Positions 39,338-48,827 are shown, counted from the stretch's first letter. The stretch: 64,000 bases of DNA from Fimenecus sp045593555 (GCA_045593555.1 JAZNWU010000018.1:62001-126000); one strand, 5' to 3'. Notes: generated by a model from the sequence alone, not told the origin. Numbers and translations are program-made.

Positions 39338-40972
39338 TCAGATGTTTCCTGCTACCATTTTCAGAATAATACGAGCATCAGTTGCTGTGAGTGCATTGTC
39401 GCAGTTCATATCACCGTTCATAAGCTGTTCTTCTGTTGCACAGTAAATGCCTGCAGTTGCCTTTAAGATAAGCATTGCATCAACTGCTGAAACATTACCA
39501 TCACCTGTCACATCACCACTTCCGCAAGTGTATGGCATAAGCTTTGGAATTTCTGTATTGTAATACATAAACTGTGGATATTGTGAATTAGACTCGACTG
39601 TGTACTGCTCATTCGCTGAAAGCAACCACACATAGAAATCACAAGTACCATCATAAAGGTCATAGGCAATATGTCCCCAGTTCTTTGTAATCCATGTCTG
39701 CATTGGTGCCTGAGCAGTTGAAACATCAACAACATTATCAGGAGAGACCATATCTTTTCCGTTATCTACTGCCTGAACATAATCTGCACCAAGAGTTTCA
39801 CCGATATCAGCAACTGTTGCAAAACCACTTGTATTATATGTTTCAATAACACCGTCAGAGTTCCAACGAGCAGCTTCTGTTACGGGAGCAATATATTTGT
39901 TATAGTTTGAAACACAGAAATAGTTTACATCATCACTTTCAACCATTTCCTGAACTCTTTCAGTTGTTTTACTTGCAACCTTTTCGTAATATTCATTTAC
40001 GAATGCCTTAAGGTCAGGTCCTGCATCATCAAGCATATGGTCAATTGCTTCTTCAAAATGATATTCAGGAATAAAGCACCAGAATGATGGAAGATATCCG
40101 AAAACAGGTATTAAAACTTCTTTATAAATCTGGTCACCTGCAGTTTCGAAAAGATTATTTGCAACATTTGCAAGGTCCTGGAAAAGTGGAATATATGGAA
40201 TAAGTGACGCATATTCAGTAGTTCCGTAAATACTCTGTGCAATAAGTCCACCAAGAGCAGGACCATCAATTTCCGGATTACCTATAAAGAGCTGACCGAG
40301 CATCTCAAGTCCGTTGAATGCTGAGTTTGCCATAACAACATTATGAACATCGTCATATCCGTAAAGGGCTAAATATGTATTTGTCATACATCCACCCATA
40401 CTTTCAGCACAGAGAGAAACCTTATCATGACCTGACTTTTCTTTTACTTCCTGAATAAACTGATTAAGGTCTTCAGCAATATCAAATGGATTTGCTGTCC
40501 AGTCATAGATGAAAAGATAAGAGTGGTCTTCCCCTAATTCTTCATAAATGGAGTATGCAAGAGCACGTTCTGAAGAAATACTACCGTCAAAATCCATATA
40601 TGTTTCAACAGGGTCACTTGTATAATCCTCAACAGTAACTACTGTATCACGATTAAGGTTATTATCATAAGCCACAGGTCCGAAAATGTCACCTACTGCT
40701 TTTGACAATGCTTCAACAAGCACATCTGTATTCCATGTTGCAAGGAACTCTACAAGCTGAGGAATCACAGGTAAAATACCATTTACAATATTTTCAGCAG
40801 AAAATATCTCATTCCCCTCACCATCATAAAGAGTTTCGCCGATACCTCTCACCTGCACAACAGGTGCAATTCCGCAATCGCACTTCTTTTCCGCAGCAAT
40901 AACCGGAACTAAAGTACAGAACATCATTACAAGTGACATAACGACACTTAGAATTATTCTTGTCTTTTTCAT
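39338..40972 (-). CDS. secreted lipase-like alpha/beta hydrolase with type I dockerin
   Basis: This is a 544-residue protein. It has a signal peptide (cut near residue 27), then an alpha/beta-hydrolase of lipase/phospholipase (LCAT-like) type with the nucleophile elbow CAESMGG (S191), and a C-terminal dockerin of about 60 residues. The dockerin has two Ca-binding repeats: GDVTGDGNVSAVDAMLILK and GDMNCDNALTATDARIILK, the classical D-x-N/D-x-D-x-x-x-x-x-D pattern. Dockerins bind cohesins on scaffoldins, so the enzyme is probably assembled into a cellulosome-like complex or on the cell surface. No cohesin gene is in the window. GGAGGG precedes the start. Substrate may be a lipid or ester. Confidence 0.85.
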   Translation of the reverse strand: MKKTRIILSVVMSLVMMFCTLVPVIAAEKKCDCGIAPVVQVRGIGETLYDGEGNEIFSAENIVNGILPVIPQLVEFLATWNTDVLVEALSKAVGDIFGPVAYDNNLNRDTVVTVEDYTSDPVETYMDFDGSISSERALAYSIYEELGEDHSYLFIYDWTANPFDIAEDLNQFIQEVKEKSGHDKVSLCAESMGGCMTNTYLALYGYDDVHNVVMANSAFNGLEMLGQLFIGNPEIDGPALGGLIAQSIYGTTEYASLIPYIPLFQDLANVANNLFETAGDQIYKEVLIPVFGYLPSFWCFIPEYHFEEAIDHMLDDAGPDLKAFVNEYYEKVASKTTERVQEMVESDDVNYFCVSNYNKYIAPVTEAARWNSDGVIETYNTSGFATVADIGETLGADYVQAVDNGKDMVSPDNVVDVSTAQAPMQTWITKNWGHIAYDLYDGTCDFYVWLLSANEQYTVESNSQYPQFMYYNTEIPKLMPYTCGSGDVTGDGNVSAVDAMLILKATAGIYCATEEQLMNGDMNCDNALTATDARIILKMVAGNI

Positions 40973-41034
40973 AAAAATCCCTCCGAACCAAGTTCTGAGT
41001 TCATTTTATCACAATTTTTTCCTATTTACAATAA

Positions 41035-41958
41035 TCAGAATACACTTTCGATAACTTTTTCTGCAATTTCAGGTGAATATTGCCACACATTTATATGGTC
41101 ACCCTCGTAAAAATACTTTACAGGTTCAGGTTCTGCTTTTTCAGGAAAACTATCGACAATAGATAACTTAATTTTCATTTTTTCGGGATTTATACTTTTT
41201 ATGTAAACACTTGCTGAATCACCTTCACGCACATCACAGGAATATTCTGCAAGACCTGCAAGATTCGGTGATAATTCAATAAAAACACCGTATTTCTCAA
41301 TTGAACGGACTATGCCCCCCACAGTCTGCCCTGCCTTAAATTTTTCAGCATTTTCGTTCCATGTACCAAGCAATTCTTTATGAGAAAGTGTTACTCTGCC
41401 AAGTTCGTCAATGTTTTTCACAACAGCTTTTATCATAGTGTTTACAGAAAACCGCACATCGGGATGTGGAATACGGGACACAGAAATACTGTCGATTGGT
41501 AAAAGTGCAGAAATTCCACAACCTATATCACAGAACGAGCCGAATGATTCGTTATGAGTTATCCGAGCATCAATAATATCTCCCGGAGACAAGTTCTTTA
41601 TATATTCTTCTGCACATTCTTCCTGTACCTTTCTACGGCTTAAAATTGCAGTCCGTACACCTGTTTCATCGTCCATAAAATCAGTTATTTTAAATACAAC
41701 AGGCTTGTTTACCCTTGAAATTATGGCAATATCACGTACACTTCCGTCGGCAATCCCAACGGCACATTCTTCTCGTGGAATAACACCTTGAATAACACCC
41801 AAATCCACATACAGATTGTGGTCACGGTCACACACTGTCGCTTTTGCTTCTAAAATCTTTCCTGAAAAAAAGCATTCACGCAGATTGCTTATAGACTCCA
41901 TAGATTTTTTATTTTGACGGCTTTCAAAAAGAATTCCCTCAGGATAATATTTTTTCAT
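41035..41958 (-). CDS. S1 RNA-binding domain protein
   Basis: This protein is about 307 residues with tandem OB-fold S1 domains: about 33-95 (KATVCDRDHNLYVDLGVIQGVIPREE), 120-185 (GDIIDARITHNESFGSFCDIGCGISALLP) and 205-275 (GGIVRSIEKYGVFIELSPNLAGLAEY). It resembles short ribosomal S1-like proteins of Clostridia. The open frame continues far upstream (to 42249), overlapping the DUF951 gene, but ATG 41958 has AGGTGAG in front and starts a sensible protein, so I use it. It probably binds mRNA or the ribosome. It is divergent from DUF951/prfA. Confidence 0.85.
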   Translation of the reverse strand: MKKYYPEGILFESRQNKKSMESISNLRECFFSGKILEAKATVCDRDHNLYVDLGVIQGVIPREECAVGIADGSVRDIAIISRVNKPVVFKITDFMDDETGVRTAILSRRKVQEECAEEYIKNLSPGDIIDARITHNESFGSFCDIGCGISALLPIDSISVSRIPHPDVRFSVNTMIKAVVKNIDELGRVTLSHKELLGTWNENAEKFKAGQTVGGIVRSIEKYGVFIELSPNLAGLAEYSCDVREGDSASVYIKSINPEKMKIKLSIVDSFPEKAEPEPVKYFYEGDHINVWQYSPEIAEKVIESVF

Positions 41959-42088
41959 ATATCTCACCTTTATTTTTAAATTAGTATATAAATATGTGAT
42001 AAAAGTGAGATTAAGAATTAAAAATAGGTATTTTATTTTTATAATCTTTATGGTATCATATAATGTAATATATTTTGAGGTAGTAATT

Positions 42089-42286
42089 ATGGATATTAAA
42101 GTAAACGATATTCTTGAAATGAAAAAAGCACATCCTTGTGGTGGAAAGCAATTTTTAGTTCTTCGTGCAGGTATGGATTTTCGTATACGTTGCACAGGTT
42201 GTAATCGTGAGGTTATGGTGCCGAGAGTTAAAATCGAGAAGAATATCAAAAAAGTTTTGAGAGATGGAGAACAAATAAATGTTTGA
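42089..42286 (+). CDS. DUF951 family small protein
   Basis: This is a 65-residue protein matching DUF951 in length and pattern: MDIKVNDILEMKKAHPCGG, then RAGMDFRIRCTGCNREVMVPR with two Cys in CxxC and a third Cys earlier, giving a probable metal site. GAGG lies before ATG 42089; the longer frame from 41996 has no site and an implausible hydrophobic front. The stop overlaps the prfA start by 8 nt, so they are coupled. The function of DUF951 is unknown. Confidence 0.88.
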   Translation: MDIKVNDILEMKKAHPCGGKQFLVLRAGMDFRIRCTGCNREVMVPRVKIEKNIKKVLRDGEQINV

Positions 42287-43349
42287 TAAATTATTAGGTA
42301 TCGAAGAAAGATTTGAAAGTGTCAATGAACAGCTTTGCGACCCTGCAACTGTCAGTGACCAACAGCTTTATACAAAGTTAATGAAAGAGTTAAAGCAGTT
42401 GACTCCTGTTGTTGAAAAATTCCGTGAATACAAAGGATATAAGGACACCTTTGAAGAGTCAAAATTGCTCCTCGATGAAGGTGGAATGGACAAGGATTTC
42501 AAGGAAATGGTGCAGGAAGAATTTGAAACTGCAAAAGAACAGCTCGAAGTAACCTGGGAAGAGCTTAAAATTCTCCTTTTACCTCGTGACCCTAACGATG
42601 ACAGAAGTGTTATTATTGAAATCCGTGGTGGTGCAGGTGGTGAAGAAGCAGCACTTTTTGCAAATTCACTTTTCAGAATGTACACAATGTATGCTGAGGC
42701 TCGTGGTTGGAAAATGGAAATACTCAGCGAAAACCCAACTGAGCTTGGTGGATATAAAGAAGTGATTTTCTCTGTTGACGGTGACGGTGCATATTCACGA
42801 TTCAAGTTTGAAAGTGGTGTTCACAGAGTTCAGCGAGTTCCCGAAACTGAAAGTCAGGGCAGAATTCAGACCTCAACTGTTACCGTTGCGGTTCTTCCTG
42901 AAGCAGAAGATGTTGACTTTGAACTGAACCCTGCTGATTTGCAGATTGATGTTTTCCGTTCAAGTGGTGCAGGTGGACAGAAGGTTAACAAGACTTCATC
43001 TGCTATCCGTGTTACTCATCTTCCTACTGGTATGGTTGTTGAGTGTCAGGACGAAAGAAGTCAGCACAAAAACAAAGATAAAGCACTTAAGGTTCTTCGT
43101 TCACGACTTCTTGAAATTGAACAGGCAAAGCACGATGCTGAAATTGCAGGTCAGAGAAAGAGTCAGGTTGGTACAGGTGACAGAAGTGAAAGAATCAGAA
43201 CATATAATTTCCCGCAAGGTCGTGTAAGTGACCACAGAATTGGTCTTACTCTTTACAAAATCGAGCAGATTATGAACGGTGACCTTGACGAAATCATCGA
43301 CGCACTTATCACTGCAGATACAGCAGAAAAACTTAAAGCAAACGAATAA
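42279..43349 (+). CDS. prfA: peptide chain release factor 1
   Basis: This is a 356-residue RF1. The catalytic GGQ is at 232-234 (SSGAGGQKVNKTSSA) and the stop-codon recognition loop is RVPETESQGR, with the P-x-T tripeptide of RF1 that reads UAA and UAG. It has the usual N-terminal helical domain and length. It is preceded by an overlapping DUF951 gene and followed 26 bp later by a frameshifted membrane protein gene. Confidence 0.97.
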   Translation: MFDKLLGIEERFESVNEQLCDPATVSDQQLYTKLMKELKQLTPVVEKFREYKGYKDTFEESKLLLDEGGMDKDFKEMVQEEFETAKEQLEVTWEELKILLLPRDPNDDRSVIIEIRGGAGGEEAALFANSLFRMYTMYAEARGWKMEILSENPTELGGYKEVIFSVDGDGAYSRFKFESGVHRVQRVPETESQGRIQTSTVTVAVLPEAEDVDFELNPADLQIDVFRSSGAGGQKVNKTSSAIRVTHLPTGMVVECQDERSQHKNKDKALKVLRSRLLEIEQAKHDAEIAGQRKSQVGTGDRSERIRTYNFPQGRVSDHRIGLTLYKIEQIMNGDLDEIIDALITADTAEKLKANE

Positions 43350-43375
43350 AAGATTTCGTTTGAAAGGATGGTTTT

Positions 43376-44229
43376 ATGAAAACTTTTAGAATAAATAAAC
43401 TCGAAATATTTGCAATAACTAAACCTATGGTTTTTAAAATTATTTCTACAACATTTTTCCTTTCACTTGCATTTCTTGTAGTCATAACTTCTTCTTTAAC
43501 TACAATAGATTCTGATTCAATTACTTGTTGTGTAACTCTTATTCTTGTTGCAACTATGTTTTTGTTTTTTCCTAAATTAGTTGTGAATTCAAAAATAGTT
43601 TTGTCAGTTCAACCACAAGAAGAGTTGCAAAATGGTGAAGCGCTTAGAAGAACAGACTACCTTTTAAGCATAATAAACCCAGCATTCAAAAAAGAAATTC
43701 ATCAACTTTGTGCTAACAGAATCGCTTACTTAATAAATTTAGGAAATTTTCAACAAGCAAAAGAAGAAAACGAATTATTTATTCAACATTTCGGCACAGA
43801 AACAATTCCACTTATATCTGCAGTTTTTTTCTACAATAAAGCCATTCTTAATCTTTATGAAGAAAATTTTGATGAATACCAAATAAATATAAAAAAGCAT
43901 ATGAATTCAAAGATTCTGCTAAAGGATTAGCAAAAATAAATCTTATTAATAAGATTGACAATAATACTCATTTTGTTAATTCATTTTTTACTGATGACCC
44001 CAATTTTGAAACAGTTGTTTTTAATGATATGAAATTAGCTGAACGTATTGGTAAAAACGCTGTGTTTTCACGATATTTTGCTATTTTCAACTACTATAAA
44101 AGACATGAAAACAAAGAAAAAGCAATACAATATGCAAACACATTAATTCAAGTAGCAAACGGAAATTTTGAATTATATGATTGCAGAATAGCGAAGGAAT
44201 ACATAGAAAATGAAAACAGAAGTAATTAA
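43376..44229 (+). CDS. membrane protein with helical repeats, split by a -1 frameshift
   Basis: The zero frame runs from ATG 43376 to TAG 43930 (184 aa). A second frame, open from 43897 to 44229, continues the protein (AYEFKDSAKGLAKINLINK through FNYYKRHENKEKAIQYANT). The join is a run of six A then G at 43891-43897, phased as A AAA AAG in the zero frame, and the downstream frame is exactly -1. The fused product would be about 284 residues: two membrane helices (about 20-70), then helical TPR-like repeats. Either a programmed -1 frameshift, a one-base loss in a poly-A run (mutation or sequencing error) or phase variation explains it. It overlaps tsaC by 20 nt. Family not recognised. Confidence 0.7.
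43891..43897 (+). promoter_or_regulatory. A AAA AAG slippery heptamer
   Basis: The heptamer is in the correct X XXY YYZ phase for -1 slippage and is the same as the dnaX site of E. coli. Downstream secondary structure is modest: tgcta/tagca about 20 nt later and a perfect 18-bp palindrome about 45 nt later. No strong Shine-Dalgarno-like stimulator lies 10-14 nt upstream. Confidence 0.5.
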
Positions 44230-45229
44230 CATTACAACTGAATACGAAAGAGCATTAGCTGAAGCTAAAAGGCTCATAAACGACGGTCAGGTTGTGGGTA
44301 TCCCAACTGAAACTGTTTATGGTCTGGGTGCAAACGCACTCAATGAAGACGCAGTTAAGAAAATCTTCGTTGCAAAGGGCAGACCAAGTGACAACCCGCT
44401 TATTGTTCACATAGCAAAATTTGAAGATTTAGCACCACTTGTCAAGGAAATTCCTGAAAAAGTCAAAGTTTTGGCAGAAAAATTCTGGCCTGCACCTCTT
44501 ACAATGATTATGAAAAAGAGTGACAAGGTTTCAGATGTTGTTTCGGGAAATCTTGATACTGTTGCTGTTAGAATGCCAAAGAGTGACTATGCAAGAGCCA
44601 TAATTGAGAGTTGTGGTTGTCCTATTGCAGCACCATCAGCAAATCTTTCAGGTAGTCCGAGTCCTACAAATGCAAAGTATGTATTTCAAGATATGAACGG
44701 CAGAATTCCACTTATTATTGACGGTGGAAACTGTGAAATCGGTGTTGAATCAACTGTAATTTCCTTCTCGGAAGACCCACCAAGGTTACTTCGACCGGGT
44801 GGCGTGACTCTTGAAGAAATGACTTCAATTATCGGTGAAATCGTAGTTGACGATGCAGTTCTCAACAAACTTGAGGAGGGTGCTGTGGCATTTTCACCGG
44901 GTATGAAGTATAAACATTATGCACCAAGTGCAGACATAACAATAATCAAAAGTGATTTTGAAACCTTCAAAAATCTTTGCGAAAGTGAAGAAGATATTAC
45001 CGCTTTGGTGTTCGATGGTGAAGAAAAGAAACTTTCTTGTCCTGCTGTTACATACGGTAATAAAAATGACGGATATAGCCAGAGTGCAAGGCTCTTTGAT
45101 GCATTGCGTGAGTTGGACGAGATTGAATCTCACAAGGTTTATGCTCGTTGTCCTGATACGAAAGGTATGGGCCTGGCAGTATATAATCGATTAATCCGTG
45201 CAGCAGGATTTAAAATCAAGGTGATGTAA
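44210..45229 (+). CDS. threonylcarbamoyl-AMP synthase (Sua5/TsaC)
   Basis: This is a 339-residue protein. The N-terminal YrdC domain (about 1-205) has GQVVGIPTETVYGLGANA, KGRPSDNPLIVH, the P-A-P-L-T motif and APSANLSGSPSPT. The C-terminal Sua5 domain is joined by RLLRPGGVTLEEM and SPGMKYKHYAP. It makes L-threonylcarbamoyl-AMP from Thr, bicarbonate and ATP for the t6A37 tRNA modification. The presence of the Sua5 domain distinguishes it from short TsaC. It overlaps the previous gene by 20 nt and coaE by 1 nt. Confidence 0.93.
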   Translation: MKTEVINITTEYERALAEAKRLINDGQVVGIPTETVYGLGANALNEDAVKKIFVAKGRPSDNPLIVHIAKFEDLAPLVKEIPEKVKVLAEKFWPAPLTMIMKKSDKVSDVVSGNLDTVAVRMPKSDYARAIIESCGCPIAAPSANLSGSPSPTNAKYVFQDMNGRIPLIIDGGNCEIGVESTVISFSEDPPRLLRPGGVTLEEMTSIIGEIVVDDAVLNKLEEGAVAFSPGMKYKHYAPSADITIIKSDFETFKNLCESEEDITALVFDGEEKKLSCPAVTYGNKNDGYSQSARLFDALRELDEIESHKVYARCPDTKGMGLAVYNRLIRAAGFKIKVM

Positions 45230-45819
45230 TGAAAATTATCGGTCTTACGGGACTTACGGGTGCAGGTAAAAGCACCGTTGCACAGAAACTTATGGCATAC
45301 GGTTGTTATCACATCGATGCTGATAAGGTTGCCCGTGAAGTTATAAATAACAATGAAAATGTCAAGAATAAATTAAAAGAGCGTTTTGGTGACGATGTTA
45401 TAAATGTGGATGGTACAACTAACAGACCACTTTTGGCAAGTCGTGCATTTGCAGATACAGACAGCACAAATGCTTTAAACGAGATTACTCATCCTGCGGT
45501 TACCGAAGAAATAAAATCCATTATAAAAGATATGGAAGAAGTCGGTTATCGTGGTGTAATTATTGATGCAATCGCACTTTTTGAAAGTGGTGAAGACAGC
45601 CTTTGTGACTTTACTGTTGCAGTTATCGCACCAATGGACATTCGTCTTGAAAGAATAATGAAAAGAGATAACATTACAGAGGAAAAGGCACTCGAGAGAA
45701 TCAATGCACAAAAGGATGAAACGTTTTTCACGGAAAAAGCAGATTTTGTTCTTTGGAATTATCCTCCGTATGATATAAATGTTGAAATTCGCCCTATTGT
45801 GGCACAAATACAAATGTAA
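45229..45819 (+). CDS. coaE: dephospho-CoA kinase
   Basis: This is a 196-residue P-loop kinase (GLTGAGKST at 8-16), with DADKVAREV (about 26), the CoA-binding region around the TNALNEITHP segment and a LID region with IMKRDN. It phosphorylates the 3'-OH of dephospho-CoA, the last step of CoA synthesis. TAATG couples it to the upstream tsaC gene. Confidence 0.93.
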   Translation: MKIIGLTGLTGAGKSTVAQKLMAYGCYHIDADKVAREVINNNENVKNKLKERFGDDVINVDGTTNRPLLASRAFADTDSTNALNEITHPAVTEEIKSIIKDMEEVGYRGVIIDAIALFESGEDSLCDFTVAVIAPMDIRLERIMKRDNITEEKALERINAQKDETFFTEKADFVLWNYPPYDINVEIRPIVAQIQM

Positions 45820-45837
45820 CCGAAAGGAGTAAATAAA

Positions 45838-47229
45838 ATGGATATGAATGAAATGAAAAAAGAGCTTTTCTATGAGCCAAAACACGCTATGGAAACAGTT
45901 GATGATGAAGTTGTTAAGGCTGCCGACGATTTCTGTGAGGGCTATAAAAGTTATCTTGACTTTGCAAAAATTGAACGTGAATCTGTTGAATTCTTTGTGG
46001 CAGAGGCAGAAAAAAGAGGTTATACAGAATTCGATAACACAAAGAAATACAACGCAGGTGACAAAGTTTATTATAACAACCGTGGCAAAGCAATTATCCT
46101 TTGTGTAATCGGTAAAAAGGGCATCAGTGAGGGTGTTAAAATCTCTGCTGCACACATTGACTCACCTCGTCTTGACCTTAAACCAAATCCACTTTATGAA
46201 GATTCTAATCTTGCATATTTCAAGACTCACTATTACGGTGGAATCAAGAAATATCAATGGACTGCTATTCCATTAGCACTTCACGGTGTTGTTGTTAAGG
46301 CAAATGGTGAAAGTGTAAAAGTTAATGTTGGTGAAGACGAAAATGACCCTCAATTCTGCGTTACTGACCTTCTTCCGCATCTTGCACAGGAACAGATGAA
46401 GCAGACAATGAGTGAGGGTATCAAGGGCGAACAGCTCAACATTCTTATCGGTTCAAGACCGTTCTCAAAGGATGAGGGTGCTGACAAGGTTAAGCTCAAT
46501 ATCATCAAAATTCTCAACGAAAAATATGGAATTACTGAGGGTGACTTCTTAAGTGCAGAGCTTGAATTAGTCCCTGCATATAAAGCTCGTGACATCGGTT
46601 TTGACAGAAGCCTTATCGGTGCTTACGGTCACGATGACAAGGTTTGTGCATACCCTGCTGCTCAGGCAATTTTCAATGTTGAAAATCCTGAATTCACTTG
46701 TCTTACAGTTCTTACTGACAAGGAAGAAATCGGTTCTGACGGTAACACAGGTCTTAACTCATCATATATGAAGTATTTCATTTCTGACCTTGCTCGTATG
46801 GGTGGTGCTGAACCTTGGAGAGTGCTTTCAAAGTCAGAATGTCTTTCTGCTGACGTTAATGCAGCATTTGACCCAACATTCCCTGAAGTGAGTGAAAGAA
46901 AGAACTGCTCATTCGTAAACAACGGTGTTGTTATCACAAAATATACAGGTGCTCGTGGTAAGAGTGGTACATCTGATGCATCTGCTGAATACATGGGTAA
47001 AATCCGTAGAATGCTCAATGCAAATGATGTTGTATGGCAGATTGGTGAACTTGGTAAAGTTGATGCAGGTGGTGGCGGAACAGTTGCTATGTATGTTGCT
47101 AACCTTGACATTGATACAATCGACCTTGGCGTACCTGTACTTTCAATGCACGCTCCAATGGAAGTTGTTTCAAAGCTTGATGTGTATATGGCATATAGAG
47201 CATTCAAGGTGTTCTTTGAACAAAAGTAA
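45838..47229 (+). CDS. M18-family aspartyl aminopeptidase-like protein
   Basis: This is a 463-residue metallopeptidase of family M18. Metal and catalytic residues lie in SAAHIDSPRLDLKPNPLYED (His and Asp), TDKEEIGSDGNTGLNSSY (Glu pair) and SADVNAAFDPTFPEV (Asp), with a late His in LSMHAPMEVVS. The proteins form dodecameric cytosolic aminopeptidases that prefer acidic or broad N-terminal residues. AAAGGAG precedes the ATG, 19 bp after coaE. A terminator follows. Confidence 0.92.
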   Translation: MDMNEMKKELFYEPKHAMETVDDEVVKAADDFCEGYKSYLDFAKIERESVEFFVAEAEKRGYTEFDNTKKYNAGDKVYYNNRGKAIILCVIGKKGISEGVKISAAHIDSPRLDLKPNPLYEDSNLAYFKTHYYGGIKKYQWTAIPLALHGVVVKANGESVKVNVGEDENDPQFCVTDLLPHLAQEQMKQTMSEGIKGEQLNILIGSRPFSKDEGADKVKLNIIKILNEKYGITEGDFLSAELELVPAYKARDIGFDRSLIGAYGHDDKVCAYPAAQAIFNVENPEFTCLTVLTDKEEIGSDGNTGLNSSYMKYFISDLARMGGAEPWRVLSKSECLSADVNAAFDPTFPEVSERKNCSFVNNGVVITKYTGARGKSGTSDASAEYMGKIRRMLNANDVVWQIGELGKVDAGGGGTVAMYVANLDIDTIDLGVPVLSMHAPMEVVSKLDVYMAYRAFKVFFEQK

Positions 47230-47257
47230 ATTAATTCGTAATTGGAAATGCGTAATT

Positions 47258-47287
47258 AAGGCAGTCTATAAGGACTGCCTTTTTTAT
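47258..47287. terminator. terminator between convergent genes
   Basis: AAGGCAGTC/GACTGCCTT (47258-47266 with 47273-47281) followed by T residues on the plus strand; it ends the prfA-to-M18 run of genes. Confidence 0.85.
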
Positions 47288-47288
47288 T

Positions 47289-47864
47289 TTACAATAATAT
47301 GGGTTGTGGTTGCTGTTTGGAGGCAAGGACTTCCCTTACTGTATCTGGAATATATTTAAAATCTGCCACAATGGAGTTTGGTTTGTTTATATAATCATCC
47401 TGTTCCATTGGGACAAAGTAGATGTTTTTACTGTTCATAAGTGTTCCGATATTTCTTGCAGATGTGCCGAGAGCATCATTCGTTGAGACAGCGATTATAA
47501 CAGGACGTTGATTTCTCAGATGTGCCTTTGTTGCAAGAGTAACAGAAGTGTCACTTATTCCGTTGGCAAGTTTACCGATGGTATTTCCTGTACAAGGTGC
47601 AATAACTAAAACATCAAGCAATTGTTTTGGTCCTATAGGTTCTGCACCTGAAACTGTATAAATTATGTTTTCTTTGCAGATTCCCTCGATTTCATTATTA
47701 AATTCATTTGCTTTTCCAAATCTTGTATCTGTTGTGTATGCTGTATGTGACATAATGGGAATTACTTTGTAACCCTCATCAACTAATCTTTTCATTTGTG
47801 GGATTACCTTTTTAAATGTGCAGAACGAACCGCAAAGTGCAAATCCCACAGTTTCTTTGCTCAA
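47289..47864 (-). CDS. spoVFB: dipicolinate synthase subunit B
   Basis: This is a 191-residue flavoprotein-like subunit with GFALCGSFCTFKKVIPQM, SHTAYTTDTRFG, the conserved APCTGNTIGKLANGISDT segment and VSTNDALG. Together with SpoVFA it makes dipicolinic acid from dihydrodipicolinate in the mother cell during sporulation. Translation begins at TTG 47864 after AAAGGAGG, 4 bp after the spoVFA stop. It is an indicator that the organism forms endospores. Confidence 0.93.
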   Translation of the reverse strand: MSKETVGFALCGSFCTFKKVIPQMKRLVDEGYKVIPIMSHTAYTTDTRFGKANEFNNEIEGICKENIIYTVSGAEPIGPKQLLDVLVIAPCTGNTIGKLANGISDTSVTLATKAHLRNQRPVIIAVSTNDALGTSARNIGTLMNSKNIYFVPMEQDDYINKPNSIVADFKYIPDTVREVLASKQQPQPILL

Positions 47865-47867
47865 TTT

Positions 47868-48719
47868 TTACTCCTCCTTTTGCAGGGTATTGCATATTTT
47901 GTTTCCTATTATCTCCCCTGCAGTTTTTGGTGTGTATTTGCCCGGTAATCCGAATGCTTTTACCACATCTATTGAATATTTTCGTGCCATATCAAAATCA
48001 AGTCCGTAAGGTGCAGAGGCAAGTTCGATTATTTTAGAGTTTTTATTCATATTCTTTATAATGGCTTCATTAATAATCTGTGACGGTACGGTGTTAATTA
48101 TAATATCAAACTTATCAGCAAGACCTGACAGTTCAGTTAACGGTTCTGCTTTGCATCCCTTTATCATAGCATCTTCTCGTTGGAAAGCATTTCTCGCAAA
48201 AACTGTTACATCACAGGCAAGTGCTGTTAAAAGTGCTGTTGTTTCCTTTGCTACTCTACCATAACCGGTAACTGCATATTTACCTAAAGGTAAGGCAAAA
48301 TCAATATGCTCAAGGAGAATTTTCAGTGTTCCAAAGGCTGTCAGCACTGCATTTTTCTCGATAAACTCCCTGTCATAATAATCAACAAAGGGTATTTCTG
48401 TTTCTCGGAGTCTGGAAAGCAACTCACCTTTGATAATTCCACCGAAAACAAGATTGTTTTTTCCTAAAAGTGCCATAAGTCTGTCAATGGAAATCTCTCG
48501 TTTTGAAAAAGGCATAACTATTGTTTTATCGTTTCGTGTTGCAGGTAAAGGCAGAATAATACAAGAGTCCTCACCTATCATACCTTTAAGCTTATCTGTA
48601 TCGTCATCCCAATCGAAAAGTCCGTAAGAGGAGATGTCATATCCTTTTTCCGCAAGATATTCCTTAAGGTATTTCTGTCTTTTATCTCCACCAACTATAA
48701 CAATGTTTCTCTTTTTCAT
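47868..48719 (-). CDS. spoVFA: dipicolinate synthase subunit A
   Basis: This is a 283-residue protein with the NAD(P)-binding signature IVIVGGDKRQKYLKEYL at the N-terminus, a second Rossmann core (GKYAVTGYGRVAKETTALLTAL) and GLPGKYTPKTAGEIIG at the end, as in SpoVFA/DpaA. The frame opens at GTG 48728, but this GTG is part of AAGGTG, the ribosome site for ATG 48719. It is the first gene of the spoVFAB operon, which in other spore formers is read from a sigma-K promoter; I could not identify one with certainty. Confidence 0.93.
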   Translation of the reverse strand: MKKRNIVIVGGDKRQKYLKEYLAEKGYDISSYGLFDWDDDTDKLKGMIGEDSCIILPLPATRNDKTIVMPFSKREISIDRLMALLGKNNLVFGGIIKGELLSRLRETEIPFVDYYDREFIEKNAVLTAFGTLKILLEHIDFALPLGKYAVTGYGRVAKETTALLTALACDVTVFARNAFQREDAMIKGCKAEPLTELSGLADKFDIIINTVPSQIINEAIIKNMNKNSKIIELASAPYGLDFDMARKYSIDVVKAFGLPGKYTPKTAGEIIGNKICNTLQKEE

Positions 48720-48827
48720 ACATTTCACCTTACCTTTACAGTAACAGAATATGTTTTTTGTGAAAAATTGGTGATTAGGTGTTTAAATTTTTTTAAAGAT
48801 GTAATATAATAATATACGGTGATAAAA

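Noticed and set aside
41959..42249. 97-codon N-terminal extension of the S1 protein
   Set aside because: It overlaps DUF951 on the other strand, has no ribosome site and gives an implausible basic/hydrophobic sequence; ATG 41958 has a proper site.
45475..46155. Minus-strand frame of 226 codons
   Set aside because: It is antisense to coaE and the M18 aminopeptidase, both clearly real, and its product is an implausible Cys/Phe-rich sequence.
46662..47207. Minus-strand frame of 181 codons
   Set aside because: It is antisense to the M18 gene; the open frame is a codon-bias shadow.
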